Source of the DNA: Lachnospiraceae bacterium
Lineage (GTDB): Bacteria; Bacillota; Clostridia; Lachnospirales; Lachnospiraceae
Direction: 5' to 3'
Length of the DNA stretch: 39,952 nucleotides
Assembly: GCA_004558185.1 (NCBI GenBank)
Contig: SFDP01000034.1
Location: forward strand, 1-39,952
Below, in pieces: positions 23,390 through 32,280 of this stretch. The notes below the pieces were generated by a model. It had not been told where the DNA came from. It saw nothing but the letters and a program-made list of their open reading frames with translations, and searched no databases. Every line of letters starts with the position of its first letter. The first letter of the stretch is position 1. The position numbers and the translations under genes are program-made.

Positions 23390-23887
23390 ATGAAGATGAA
23401 GATGAAAAAGAAACAAAAAAACAATAAGGGATTTTCCTTAATCGAGCTCATAGTCGTTGCTGCGATTATGGCAGTGCTGGTTGGAGTTCTGGCTCCAACG
23501 TATTTACGTTATGTAGAGAAGTCGCGTAAGTCTGCCGATATTCAGGCATTTGCTTCAGCAATGGGGGCAATGAAGGTGGTAGCGGCAGATCCCGCCCTGG
23601 AGCTTGCGTCAGGACAAACAATGACTATTGTATTTTCGAAAGAAACAGAGACAGATGTCAGCTCTACAGCGCCTGATGCCATAAAGAAGGAACTTGAAGC
23701 AACAATAGGTAAGGCCTATAGAATAAAGAGTCAGGAATGGGGAGTTGGAACTGTGTCTATAACAGGTACGGTTGGCTCAGGAGGAACTGTTAGCTTTGAG
23801 ATTCAGGGGAAAACTGATGATATTAGCAAAAATATTGTTGCCAGTGCGGAATTTGGCTCAGATGTAAAGCCAAAGACTACACCGTAA
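23390..23887 (+). CDS. pilA: Type IV prepilin (probable major pilin)
   Basis: The start is uncertain among ATG 23378, 23390 and 23396; 23390 is used because GAGAGGAAG lies just upstream. A short basic leader (KMKKKQKNNKG) precedes the cleavage site KG|FSLIELIVV, with Phe+1 and Glu+5. A long hydrophobic helix and a small C-terminal head with no cysteines follow. The head is Thr/Ser/Gly-rich (GTVSITGTVGSGGTVSF). Small size, full consensus and first place after pilC favour the major pilin. PilD (24687) should cleave and methylate it. Confidence 0.88.
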   Translation: MKMKMKKKQKNNKGFSLIELIVVAAIMAVLVGVLAPTYLRYVEKSRKSADIQAFASAMGAMKVVAADPALELASGQTMTIVFSKETETDVSSTAPDAIKKELEATIGKAYRIKSQEWGVGTVSITGTVGSGGTVSFEIQGKTDDISKNIVASAEFGSDVKPKTTP

Positions 23888-24101
23888 CCAGTATGACGGT
23901 TCATAAATAACTCGCGATAAACGCAGATTATTTTTTATCTAATCGAGACAAAAGGGGATGGATATTGTTATAACGTTCAGCACACTGTTTATATAAGCTA
24001 TTGCACGAGATTGTCAGAGAGGAAGCTGCCTGTTTAATTTCATATGAAAAGAAATAATAGTGTTATGGCAACATCATTCATTAATTTGGAGACCTATTTA
24101 G

Positions 24102-24623
24102 ATGAAAGGAATTAAAAGCATAAATAATAGAGGATTTTCCTTAGTAGAATTAATCATCGTCATGGCGATTATGGTTGTTCTGGTTGGGATAACTGCGCCC
24201 AATTATATGCGCTATGTAGAAAGAAAACGTAAGGATGCGGATATTATGTCCATAGAGGTGGCTATGCACGCTATTGAAATTGTGGCAGAGGATTTACGTT
24301 TTGACTTTCAACCGGGGGATACGCTGGGAAGAGCAAGGCTTTATCATGAATATTCTGGAATCAGCTTTAATGAATTTGCATTTCGCAATGGGGCAGATCA
24401 TCCCCAGAACAGTCTAATTAAACAGGAAATCCTGGAGAATGTTCGTGAATGGGAAATCAAAAGTAGAGATTGGTACCAAAGTGATGTAGTAGTTGAGGGA
24501 AAAATTGATGCCAATGGTGGAATAAGATTTACCATACGCGGATCTTCTGCTAACGATATTATAGCTTATGCCGGTTGGCAGGGCAAGGTGAAGGCTGAAC
24601 AACAGGTTAATGCAATGCCTTAA
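24102..24623 (+). CDS. Type IV prepilin, second small pilin
   Basis: The 173-residue protein has leader MKGIKSINNRG and cleavage site RG|FSLVELIIV with Glu+5. Its helix (IMVVLVGITAPNYMRYVERKRKDAD) closely matches that of the preceding pilin, so the two are paralogues with different heads. The head ends in a region (GKIDANGGIRFTIRG) similar to the end of the first one. A 214-bp gap without a recognised gene separates them, so the two may be expressed at different levels. It may be a second major or a minor pilin. Confidence 0.86.
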   Translation: MKGIKSINNRGFSLVELIIVMAIMVVLVGITAPNYMRYVERKRKDADIMSIEVAMHAIEIVAEDLRFDFQPGDTLGRARLYHEYSGISFNEFAFRNGADHPQNSLIKQEILENVREWEIKSRDWYQSDVVVEGKIDANGGIRFTIRGSSANDIIAYAGWQGKVKAEQQVNAMP

Positions 24624-24686
24624 GGAGCAATGCTAAGTGGTTCTATTGATTAAAGGTATAAGAGAGAAGAAAAAGGATAGACAAAA

Positions 24687-25442
24687 ATGGGCTCTACCGT
24701 TCATATATATATCGTGATTTTCCTCTATGGAATCGTGACAGGCAGCTTTTTAAATGTATGTATTTATCGCATTCCCAGGAAAGAAGATATTGTAAAGCGC
24801 AGCTCTCATTGTATGAGCTGCGGTACCAAACTGGCATGGAAGGACTTGATTCCCCTGTTCAGTTTTTTGTATTTAAAAGGAAGCTGCAGATACTGCGGCG
24901 CAAAGCTCTCATGGCAGTATCCCATAGTAGAACTGGTGAATGGAATTTTATATGTACTGATTTTTATCGTTAAGGGAATCAATCTTATCAGTGCGATTTA
25001 CTGTCTTTTCGTGTCCGCATTGCTTGTATTGAGTATTATTGACTGGAGGAGTTTTGAGATTCCTGCAACAATCAATGGATTTATTCTGGTTTTAGGGGTT
25101 ATTCGGTTATTTCTGGATATAGCCCATTGGCAGGAGTATGTGCTGGGATTTTTCAGCGTCAGCCTGTTCTTGTTCGTGATTTATCAGATCAGCGGCGGCC
25201 GGGCTATTGGTGGCGGTGACGTTAAACTGATGGCGGCCGGAGGACTTGTTTTAGGCTGGAGGCATACATTATTAGCATTTTTTATTGGGTGTCTTTTGGG
25301 CAGTATTGTCCATTTGATGAGAATGAAAATAAGCAAGGTAGATCATGTACTGGCTCTTGGTCCTTATTTATCAGCAGGATTTCTGATTAGTATGTTGGCA
25401 GGAGAGAATTTTTTGGACTGGTATTTTAACGTTTTACTTTAA
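24687..25442 (+). CDS. pilD: Prepilin peptidase/N-methyltransferase PilD
   Basis: PilD is a membrane aspartyl protease that removes prepilin leaders after Gly and methylates the new N-terminus. The 251-residue protein has the N-terminal zinc site (Cys42, Cys45, Cys67, Cys70). The catalytic aspartates are Asp119 in IIDWRSFEIP and Asp178 in the GGGD motif (IGGGDVKLM). About eight membrane helices are seen. The pilins on both sides are its substrates. The start has AAGGA about 9 bp upstream. Confidence 0.95.
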   Translation: MGSTVHIYIVIFLYGIVTGSFLNVCIYRIPRKEDIVKRSSHCMSCGTKLAWKDLIPLFSFLYLKGSCRYCGAKLSWQYPIVELVNGILYVLIFIVKGINLISAIYCLFVSALLVLSIIDWRSFEIPATINGFILVLGVIRLFLDIAHWQEYVLGFFSVSLFLFVIYQISGGRAIGGGDVKLMAAGGLVLGWRHTLLAFFIGCLLGSIVHLMRMKISKVDHVLALGPYLSAGFLISMLAGENFLDWYFNVLL

Positions 25443-25478
25443 TATACGTTAGATTAAGTTGGCAGAAAGGAAGAGACA

Positions 25479-27173
25479 ATGGCAAGTAAGAGGGTTCTTA
25501 GCGTGGAAATTGGCAGTTCCATAACCAGGGTCTGTGAGGTGGATTATCGGGTTAAAAATCCCAAGGTATATAATAATTTTATTCTGGATACACCAGAGGG
25601 AGTAATGAAAGACGGTATGTTGAAGGTAACTCCCGGTTATATTGCAGAGTTCAAGGCAGCATTGTCTGAGAACAGGATAAAGGCTAAAAAGATTATTTTT
25701 TCTATTACTTCTACTAAAATTGCAAGTAAAGAAATTATAATTCCAAAGGTGAAGGAAAACAGGATTGCAGCACTGGTATTATCCAATGCCTCAGACTACT
25801 TTCCGATAGATTTGGGAGAGTATCAGTTGGCGCATCTGATACTGGATACGGTCAAAGACGAACTGGGGACAGAAAGCTATAAGGTTATGGTTTTGGCTGC
25901 CTCTAAAGCCATGCTGAACTCTTATGGAAAGCTGGCCGAGACACTGGGAATGTCTATTCTTGCCATTGATTACGGCGGAAACAGTCTATACCAGATGATA
26001 AAAACAGAATGTGGAGAAGAAACCAGTATGATTATCAAAATGGATGGAGCTGCATCATTGGTAATCGTTACGGATAACCAGTCAATGGTTCTTCAAAGGA
26101 CAGTATCCTATGGAATTAATGAAATGATTGAAGCCTTTAAGGACTGTATGGGCGAACATTGGGATAACTCTACAGCATTAAAGAAGCTCAAGCAAAGGAA
26201 TTATTTTGTCCCTCTTGAATCAGAGCTTAGTGCTGAAAAGGAGGAGCAGCCGTCAGGAAAGCCCCTGGCCGAACAACTGGCAGAGGCCTTTTCCGATGCC
26301 ATATTGGGAATTATCCGAATCTACGATTACCAAAATTCCCGGAATCCCCAAAGGCCTATTACCAAGGTATATCTGACCGGCATGGGAGCAGGAATCAGAG
26401 GACTGAGTGATTTATTGTCTAATCAGTTAGGAATTGAGGTTTCTATTCTTAAGCTAAAGGGCGAGTTTCGTTTCCCCAAAAATATTGCTGAAGAGGAGGC
26501 TGATGCTTATGCAGGCTGTTTGGGAGCCAGCTTAGCCCCTCTTAGCTTTTCTGCAATTAAAGTTGAAGAAAAGAAAGGGCGAAGAGCAAAAGAGGGAAAA
26601 GAGGAGAAGGGCTACGGGGTACCATTCCTTGCAGCCTGCGTTCTGATTTCCCTGATCATTACAGGAGCGGGGGTGGTTCCCTACGGCTTGGCGCTTGTTA
26701 AAAATCAGCAAAGAAAAGCTGCTATTGGGGAACTTAGTCAAGTTGTCACGGTTTATCAGGAATATGTGATGACGAAAAATGCCAACAGCTATGTACAGGC
26801 AGCCTATGAGTACACAGTTCTCCCCACAGAAAATCTGGTGAATTTCATTGAGGAGATGGAGGTTAAAATGCCAAATGGGATGTACCTGAGCGCTTTTTCT
26901 GCGAATAAGACGGGAATATCCTTCAATGTTGTGACCGGCACCAAGCAGCAGGCAGCAGATGTATTGCTGCAGTTAAGAAAGTTTGAAAGTCTCGTGAATG
27001 TAAATGTAAATGAGGTTACGGATACCAGAGATGAAGAAACAGAAGGCAGTGTAACTTTTACCGTGACGGCCGATTATGTAAATGCCAAATATGATGAGGT
27101 CCAACCTGCAGAACTGACGGTTGAGGAAGAAATAATTGAATTACAGGAAGGACAGTGGGGGGAAGCAGAGTGA
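25479..27173 (+). CDS. pilM: PilM-PilN fusion, pilus alignment protein
   Basis: Residues about 1-370 are PilM, an actin-like cytoplasmic ATPase fold (VEIGSSITRVCEV, IDYGGNSLYQMI, and YLTGMGAGIRGLSDLL near the end). A charged linker (EKKGRRAKEGKEEKG) leads to a membrane helix (about 378-404) and an outer PilN-like domain (about 410-564, LPTENLVNFIEEMEVKMPNG, then LRKFESLVNVNVNEV). In most bacteria these are two proteins held together by the short PilN tail; here they are one chain, as reported for C. difficile PilMN. The last 4 bp overlap the next gene. Confidence 0.88.
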   Translation: MASKRVLSVEIGSSITRVCEVDYRVKNPKVYNNFILDTPEGVMKDGMLKVTPGYIAEFKAALSENRIKAKKIIFSITSTKIASKEIIIPKVKENRIAALVLSNASDYFPIDLGEYQLAHLILDTVKDELGTESYKVMVLAASKAMLNSYGKLAETLGMSILAIDYGGNSLYQMIKTECGEETSMIIKMDGAASLVIVTDNQSMVLQRTVSYGINEMIEAFKDCMGEHWDNSTALKKLKQRNYFVPLESELSAEKEEQPSGKPLAEQLAEAFSDAILGIIRIYDYQNSRNPQRPITKVYLTGMGAGIRGLSDLLSNQLGIEVSILKLKGEFRFPKNIAEEEADAYAGCLGASLAPLSFSAIKVEEKKGRRAKEGKEEKGYGVPFLAACVLISLIITGAGVVPYGLALVKNQQRKAAIGELSQVVTVYQEYVMTKNANSYVQAAYEYTVLPTENLVNFIEEMEVKMPNGMYLSAFSANKTGISFNVVTGTKQQAADVLLQLRKFESLVNVNVNEVTDTRDEETEGSVTFTVTADYVNAKYDEVQPAELTVEEEIIELQEGQWGEAE

Positions 27174-27943
27174 AAATTACACAAAGGGATAAAAATTTAA
27201 TGCTGGTTATGCTGGGGGTAGTCCTGGTCTTTTGCTCTTACTATTTCGGTTTTCGTACTCTCAAAAGCTGGAGACAAGGGGTGGAACAGGAGAACATGGC
27301 TTTGGAGGGCCAGATCAGGGTACTGAGGGAGATTTCAGCAGATCAGGAGCAGTATGTACAGGATGCAAAGGAATTGAAAGGGGAGATGGATAAGATTCTT
27401 GCCCAGTTTCCGGCGGATATGACAAGTGAAGATATTATTCTTTATATGAGGGATTTGGAGAAAAAAAACGCTGCTTACATATCCAGCATCACCCTGCCGG
27501 GACAAACTAATGTTGCGGTTGCTGCAGAGCAGGAGGTAGATGTGCTGAACCAGTATGGAGATATTACAGGAGCGGTAGCAGCTAATTCCTTCGTTAACGA
27601 TGGCAGTGTGCCGGATACAGCAAATATGTATCTTTCCAAAATTGAAAGTGATGTGGCTTTTTCGGTCAGCTACGGTGGCTTAAAGAATATGATAAGTGAT
27701 ATTACAATGGGACAAGAACGCAAAAGTATAGATGAAATCTCCCTGGTTTTTAATGAGAATACAGGAGACTTATCCGGCTCCATGACGATTAACTATTTCG
27801 TTTTAAGCGGAACAGGTAAGGAATATATCCAACCCACTATTACAGGGAACCGACATGGAATTGAGTCTATTTTCGGCAACCTGAAGACCAGAACCGAGGT
27901 TACGGGAGAAGATGAGAAATTAGAAGAGATTGAAATGGAGTAA
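27170..27943 (+). CDS. pilO: PilO-like pilus alignment protein
   Basis: GTG 27170 is favoured because GGGGGGAAG sits 4-5 bp upstream and the codon overlaps the pilMN stop (GTGA). The 257-residue product has a short cytoplasmic start, one membrane helix (about 9-27), a coiled coil (about 33-75) and an outer alpha/beta domain containing FSVSYGGLKNMISDI and GSMTINYFVLSG. This is the PilO layout, and its place after PilMN supports the call. The sequence itself is divergent. Confidence 0.78.
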   Translation: MKITQRDKNLMLVMLGVVLVFCSYYFGFRTLKSWRQGVEQENMALEGQIRVLREISADQEQYVQDAKELKGEMDKILAQFPADMTSEDIILYMRDLEKKNAAYISSITLPGQTNVAVAAEQEVDVLNQYGDITGAVAANSFVNDGSVPDTANMYLSKIESDVAFSVSYGGLKNMISDITMGQERKSIDEISLVFNENTGDLSGSMTINYFVLSGTGKEYIQPTITGNRHGIESIFGNLKTRTEVTGEDEKLEEIEME

Positions 27944-27985
27944 GAAACGGTCGAGGGCAGAAAAAGAGAAGGGGGGATGAATTAG

Positions 27986-29368
27986 GTGAAACAAGATGAT
28001 CGGGGCCTAACTTTGGTAGAATTACTGATTGCGGTTGCCCTGCTTGCCATTGTGGTTACTCCTCTGTTTGGAGCTTTTTATGTTTCGTCGAAAAATAACA
28101 ATAAGGCAGGAAATACGTTTCGGGCGACTACTGTTGCCCAGAACCTGATGGAAAGTATGGAGGGCTATTCTTTAGAGGAGATATGCAGTCAATTTACGAA
28201 AACGGATGTGTACAGGCCGGACTTTTTGCTGTATCCGATGACTCCGGGAGATTATTGGGAAACGGATGCCAGTGGGGTCAACCGGATTTCATCGGGACAG
28301 TGGAACAATGATGACGGAGAATGGCAATTCGACTTTATCGGGCAAGCAAGTAATCGATATACCTTCTGCATTAAAAATATAACGGAGGGTGGAGTTACAT
28401 ATGATGCGAGGGTGACATTGAATGCTGACGGATATCGCTATTTGACGAATGCAGGGGCATCGGCTGCAGAAAAAGAGGAGGCCAGGAGGACTGCCTATAA
28501 TGAGGATTATTTGTTTGTTCAGGAAACTATGAATACTAATACGGATGTGATAAGTATATACGCCAGGGAAGAGGACAGTAAGGGAAGAGAGAAATTTGCA
28601 GAAAATATACAGCTTTCATCTCAGTATGTTGGTACAGTGACCATAGATGAGATGAAAAGCGATGCTGTGAGAACTTTTCGAATCATTCTTGAAGAGGATA
28701 GTGCCACTGGTAAATATAGGGTATGGAACAGGATAGACTATGGTTATCTGATGCCGACAACTGCCAGAGAGTATATATATACGGTGAAAGAGTCAGAGAA
28801 TCTTCTCGACGATCTGCGCAGTGTATATATTTTATATTATCCAAACTATGATTCTCAACAGGGAGCAATTAAGGATAGATTGGTGATTGAATCACGTGTG
28901 GAGCATTCCTTTAATGTGTATTTGGTTAAGCAGGTTGATTCCACACTCAGCAGAAATGAGTTGCTTCTCAAGGAAGCGGATTATCAAATGGAAGTTTGCG
29001 TATACGATGTAGCGGTGGATAATGGAAGCGCCAATACTCCAGAGTATAGGGGAGTTCAGCTTCGTACAAATCTTCTTTCCAATATGGCAGAGGATAAGAT
29101 TAACAAGAGTGTGCGTGATGCCATGGTGTTTAATTACCATAGTCTAAAAGGCATTAATGGTGCAGACCATTCAAACCTTGCTTTAATCAGTGAAGAACAT
29201 AAAAAAGAGATTATGGGTTTTGTTGATGGCCTTCCTCAATACCTGAGCGGAGAAAAACGTGAAGAAAATGGTATGTTCACCATCACCGTAGAGGTTTATC
29301 CATCAGGTACATGGGATCGGAATGATTACTCCGGCAACAATTTATTGGCAGTAATCAGCAGTAATTAA
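27986..29368 (+). CDS. Large minor prepilin (PilV-like position)
   Basis: GTG 27986 has GGGGGGATG 7 bp upstream. The protein of 460 residues has a 6-residue leader (MKQDDR) before Gly, then cleavage at RG|LTLVELLIAVALLAIVV with Glu+5. The head is about 400 residues, far longer than a normal minor pilin, and includes ATTVAQNLMESMEG early on, as in PilV-like minor pilins. No known domain is recognised in the rest. It follows pilO and heads a block of four minor pilins, a layout like the minor pilin sets of clostridial T4P. Confidence 0.8.
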   Translation: MKQDDRGLTLVELLIAVALLAIVVTPLFGAFYVSSKNNNKAGNTFRATTVAQNLMESMEGYSLEEICSQFTKTDVYRPDFLLYPMTPGDYWETDASGVNRISSGQWNNDDGEWQFDFIGQASNRYTFCIKNITEGGVTYDARVTLNADGYRYLTNAGASAAEKEEARRTAYNEDYLFVQETMNTNTDVISIYAREEDSKGREKFAENIQLSSQYVGTVTIDEMKSDAVRTFRIILEEDSATGKYRVWNRIDYGYLMPTTAREYIYTVKESENLLDDLRSVYILYYPNYDSQQGAIKDRLVIESRVEHSFNVYLVKQVDSTLSRNELLLKEADYQMEVCVYDVAVDNGSANTPEYRGVQLRTNLLSNMAEDKINKSVRDAMVFNYHSLKGINGADHSNLALISEEHKKEIMGFVDGLPQYLSGEKREENGMFTITVEVYPSGTWDRNDYSGNNLLAVISSN

Positions 29369-29404
29369 GAAAAAACAAAACAGCCAAGACGAACAGGAGA
29401 GCAG

Positions 29405-31726
29405 TTGATAAAAGGCATGAGAAAGAAGTGGGATGAGAAAAGTAGACCTATAGTAAGAAAAGAGCAGAGCTTATTTGAGAATAATCAGGGCTCGGCAATC
29501 CTTATGGTTTTGGTTGCGATGGCTTTCATCGGCATTCTGGCCTCCGTGATCATGTACATTACTTTGGTTAATTACAGGGTCAAGCTATCGGATCAGAAGG
29601 CTAAAGACAGCTTCTACTCGGCAGAGCAGGCCTTGGAGGAAATCAAGGCCGGTCTTAGTCGTTATGTAAGCGAGGCTTTTTCAACTGCATACATAGAGGT
29701 TATGCAGTCTTATGAGGGAACAGATACAAACAGACAGCTTCGTTTTAAGGAAAGGTACAGGAACCTTTTGAGCAGTTCTTTAAAGAAGGGAACAAACCCT
29801 GGACAGTACGATGTAGAACTATTGAAGGGATTCGTCACCGTACCTGCTGCTGATCCTGATACCGAAGGGGTAATAGTTGGAAGTGAAGACCCCAGAATGC
29901 TGAGCTATACGGATGGTGTCCGTTTGATGGATATTAAGGTTACCTATACCGATGGAGCGGGTTATGTTTCCATTATTCAGACAGATATCTTTCTGAAAAT
30001 ACCGGAAATCATTCTGGGAAGCACAGCAAAGCTGCCGGAGCTATTGGATTTTACCCTAATTGCCAATGAAGAGCTGACGATATCTTCGGGGAAAAGTATG
30101 ATTAAGGGAAGTGTTTACGGTGGTTCAAATGGAATTTCCTTGAACGGAGGTACTCAATTGTCTCTGGAGCCTTACCGAGATAGCAATGACAGCCCGGTAC
30201 CTGTGAGAGTCATTACTGATAGACTGGTTACAGTAGGAGTGGGAAAGATGACTACAGGCTTTACACCGGGAAGTGCTGTGTTTAAAACTGCAGAGGGAGT
30301 ATCTCTCTGGGCTGATGGTATATTGGTTAATGGAGAAACGACTGTCAATACGGAAAATGTGAGACTGGAGGGAATAAGCTACATTCAGGATGATCTTACG
30401 ATACAGGGGAAGGGGAACAAGGTAAAGCTGATTGGAGATTATATTGGCTATGGGAATGAGAGCTTAAAAGCAGAGAGCAGCAGTTCCATTTTAATTAATG
30501 GAACGAAAGCGACATTGGATATGTCAGAATTAAATACACTTCTATTGGCAGGGAATGCTTATATTGGAACCTCCAAACTGGAGACAGAGGAACTGAATAC
30601 GGTTAATAAGGATATCCGTATGGGGGCTTCTGTGGCCAGTAAGGCAGAGCAGTTAGCCTATCTGGTTCCCATTGAATGTATCGGTTATGATGTACAGGGA
30701 AAGAAGACGCTGATGGGGAAGAATCCAGTCAGTACCAGGGATCAGGTTTACATGGACTTTCAAAACAAGCTGAAACAAGATGAGGATAAGTATTTAGAGG
30801 TGAATCTGGACTTAATTACAGATACTCTGGATAAGCCCTTAAGCAATTACGGAGCAAGCTATGAAAAGATATATCAGAAGGTGAACCAGGATACGGTCTG
30901 GGTGTATTATTATTTGAACTTTCCTTCAACCAATAATGCAAATCGTTTTTTTCGGGATTATTTTGAAAAATCTCCTGAACAGTTGAAAACCTATATTGCC
31001 AACTATGTTTCCGATTTTCAGGTGAATGAGAATCTGTTTACAGGTGAAACGGGAGTAAAAATGGATATTGCGGGCAATATGGTTACGGTTAAACCGGGAA
31101 GCGATCCTGTAGGAAAGGATACTGCATATGAATTAATACCTGCTTCAGCAACCGGCTCAGCAGAAGAGCAGATGCGGAAAAGTCAGGAAGCATTGGAGTA
31201 TGCTAATCAGTTTACTGGACTGTGTAAGAGATTGATAATCGAGTATGCCTCCTTGACAGGAAAAGAATGTAACAGCAGCCTTTTTGAGAATATTATCGTC
31301 AGTATGCAGAAGCTGAACAAAGAGTTTCCTAATTCTGAAACAATTTTTGAAAATCCCGGTAATGTGGATATTAAGGCTATGCTGATTCAGGGCAATGATG
31401 GCACAATGACTGCTCCGGTTTTGCTCAGTTCAGTTCCGGCAGATGTTCATCTTTTGATAACTGACCGGGATGTAACGGTAGATCGGGATTTCAAAGGGTT
31501 GATTATCTCCGGAGGAAAAGTAAAAATTACGGGAAATTGTACAATAGAGGTATATGAGAATATTGTTCAATGTTTTAATGCAGAGTATACAAAGCCAATC
31601 AGCGGGGAGAAGGTCAATGTGACAAGTCTTTTTAACTACGGGGAAAAGTCTACTATAGGAACTGCATATACAGAGACGCTGACAGCTAAGGAATTGATCA
31701 TATTTAAGAATTGGACAAAGAAATAG
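29405..31726 (+). CDS. Very large PilX/PilK/GspK-like minor pilin without Glu5
   Basis: TTG 29405 follows an AGGAG at 29396-29400. The N-terminus has a 29-residue basic leader ending NNQG, then SAILMVLVAMAFIGILASV as the pilin helix. Position 5 of the mature form is Met rather than Glu, a trait of tip subunits of the GspK/PilX type. The helix runs on into VNYRVKLSDQKAKDSFYSAEQALEEIKAGL, typical of PilX-like proteins. The 773-residue length is unusual; most of the head is beta-rich with repeated turns (GKSMIKGSVYGGSNGISLNG), suggesting a beta-helix or adhesin-like fold. Confidence 0.8.
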   Translation: MIKGMRKKWDEKSRPIVRKEQSLFENNQGSAILMVLVAMAFIGILASVIMYITLVNYRVKLSDQKAKDSFYSAEQALEEIKAGLSRYVSEAFSTAYIEVMQSYEGTDTNRQLRFKERYRNLLSSSLKKGTNPGQYDVELLKGFVTVPAADPDTEGVIVGSEDPRMLSYTDGVRLMDIKVTYTDGAGYVSIIQTDIFLKIPEIILGSTAKLPELLDFTLIANEELTISSGKSMIKGSVYGGSNGISLNGGTQLSLEPYRDSNDSPVPVRVITDRLVTVGVGKMTTGFTPGSAVFKTAEGVSLWADGILVNGETTVNTENVRLEGISYIQDDLTIQGKGNKVKLIGDYIGYGNESLKAESSSSILINGTKATLDMSELNTLLLAGNAYIGTSKLETEELNTVNKDIRMGASVASKAEQLAYLVPIECIGYDVQGKKTLMGKNPVSTRDQVYMDFQNKLKQDEDKYLEVNLDLITDTLDKPLSNYGASYEKIYQKVNQDTVWVYYYLNFPSTNNANRFFRDYFEKSPEQLKTYIANYVSDFQVNENLFTGETGVKMDIAGNMVTVKPGSDPVGKDTAYELIPASATGSAEEQMRKSQEALEYANQFTGLCKRLIIEYASLTGKECNSSLFENIIVSMQKLNKEFPNSETIFENPGNVDIKAMLIQGNDGTMTAPVLLSSVPADVHLLITDRDVTVDRDFKGLIISGGKVKITGNCTIEVYENIVQCFNAEYTKPISGEKVNVTSLFNYGEKSTIGTAYTETLTAKELIIFKNWTKK

Positions 31727-31735
31727 GAGAACCTG

Positions 31736-32236
31736 ATGAAACAGGATAATCGCGGTACTACCTTAATTGAATTAATTGTTGTGATAGCAATTATGGCTGT
31801 TCTTGCAGGTATTCTGATTAATACGACAGGTTTTTTGACCGGAAAGAAGGCTAAGGATTGTGCTTACAGGATTATTGCTGCAATGAGTCAGGTGCGTAAC
31901 GAAACGATGGGAAAGTCCAAAGGAGGGAATGATATTTCGCTGGCGATCGTTCAACAGGGTGATGAGATTTATGGACGAATGGACTTCAAGGGAACCGTGT
32001 CAGAAGTGCTTCTTGGTAAGAGCGGACTGATGGTCGTGGGCTATGACAGTGACGGAAATCAGCTTCCCGTAGAGGGAAGCAATGAATTGGTATACTCCTT
32101 TGACCGAGCTACAGGAGGGCTTTACGACCGAAAATGTATAAGCTATTATACGACTATTGTCATTACAGAGGGAAATGTTTCCTGGAGGGTAACAATAGAA
32201 CCGATTACGGGCAGGACAGCTTACGAGAGAAATTAA
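31736..32236 (+). CDS. Small minor prepilin (GspH/FimT-like)
   Basis: The 166-residue protein starts MKQDNRG and is cleaved before TTLIELIVVIAIMAVLAGI, with Glu+5. The head has AMSQVRNETMGKSKGG and a later EPITGRTAYERN. This size and the QVRNE region suit GspH/FimT-type minor pilins, which often prime pilus assembly. It has AGGAGA 6 bp before the ATG and lies 9 bp after the preceding gene. Confidence 0.83.
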   Translation: MKQDNRGTTLIELIVVIAIMAVLAGILINTTGFLTGKKAKDCAYRIIAAMSQVRNETMGKSKGGNDISLAIVQQGDEIYGRMDFKGTVSEVLLGKSGLMVVGYDSDGNQLPVEGSNELVYSFDRATGGLYDRKCISYYTTIVITEGNVSWRVTIEPITGRTAYERN

Positions 32237-32280
32237 TGAGGCAGGGGCGACTGCGGCTCAGAATTGATGAGAGAGAATAA

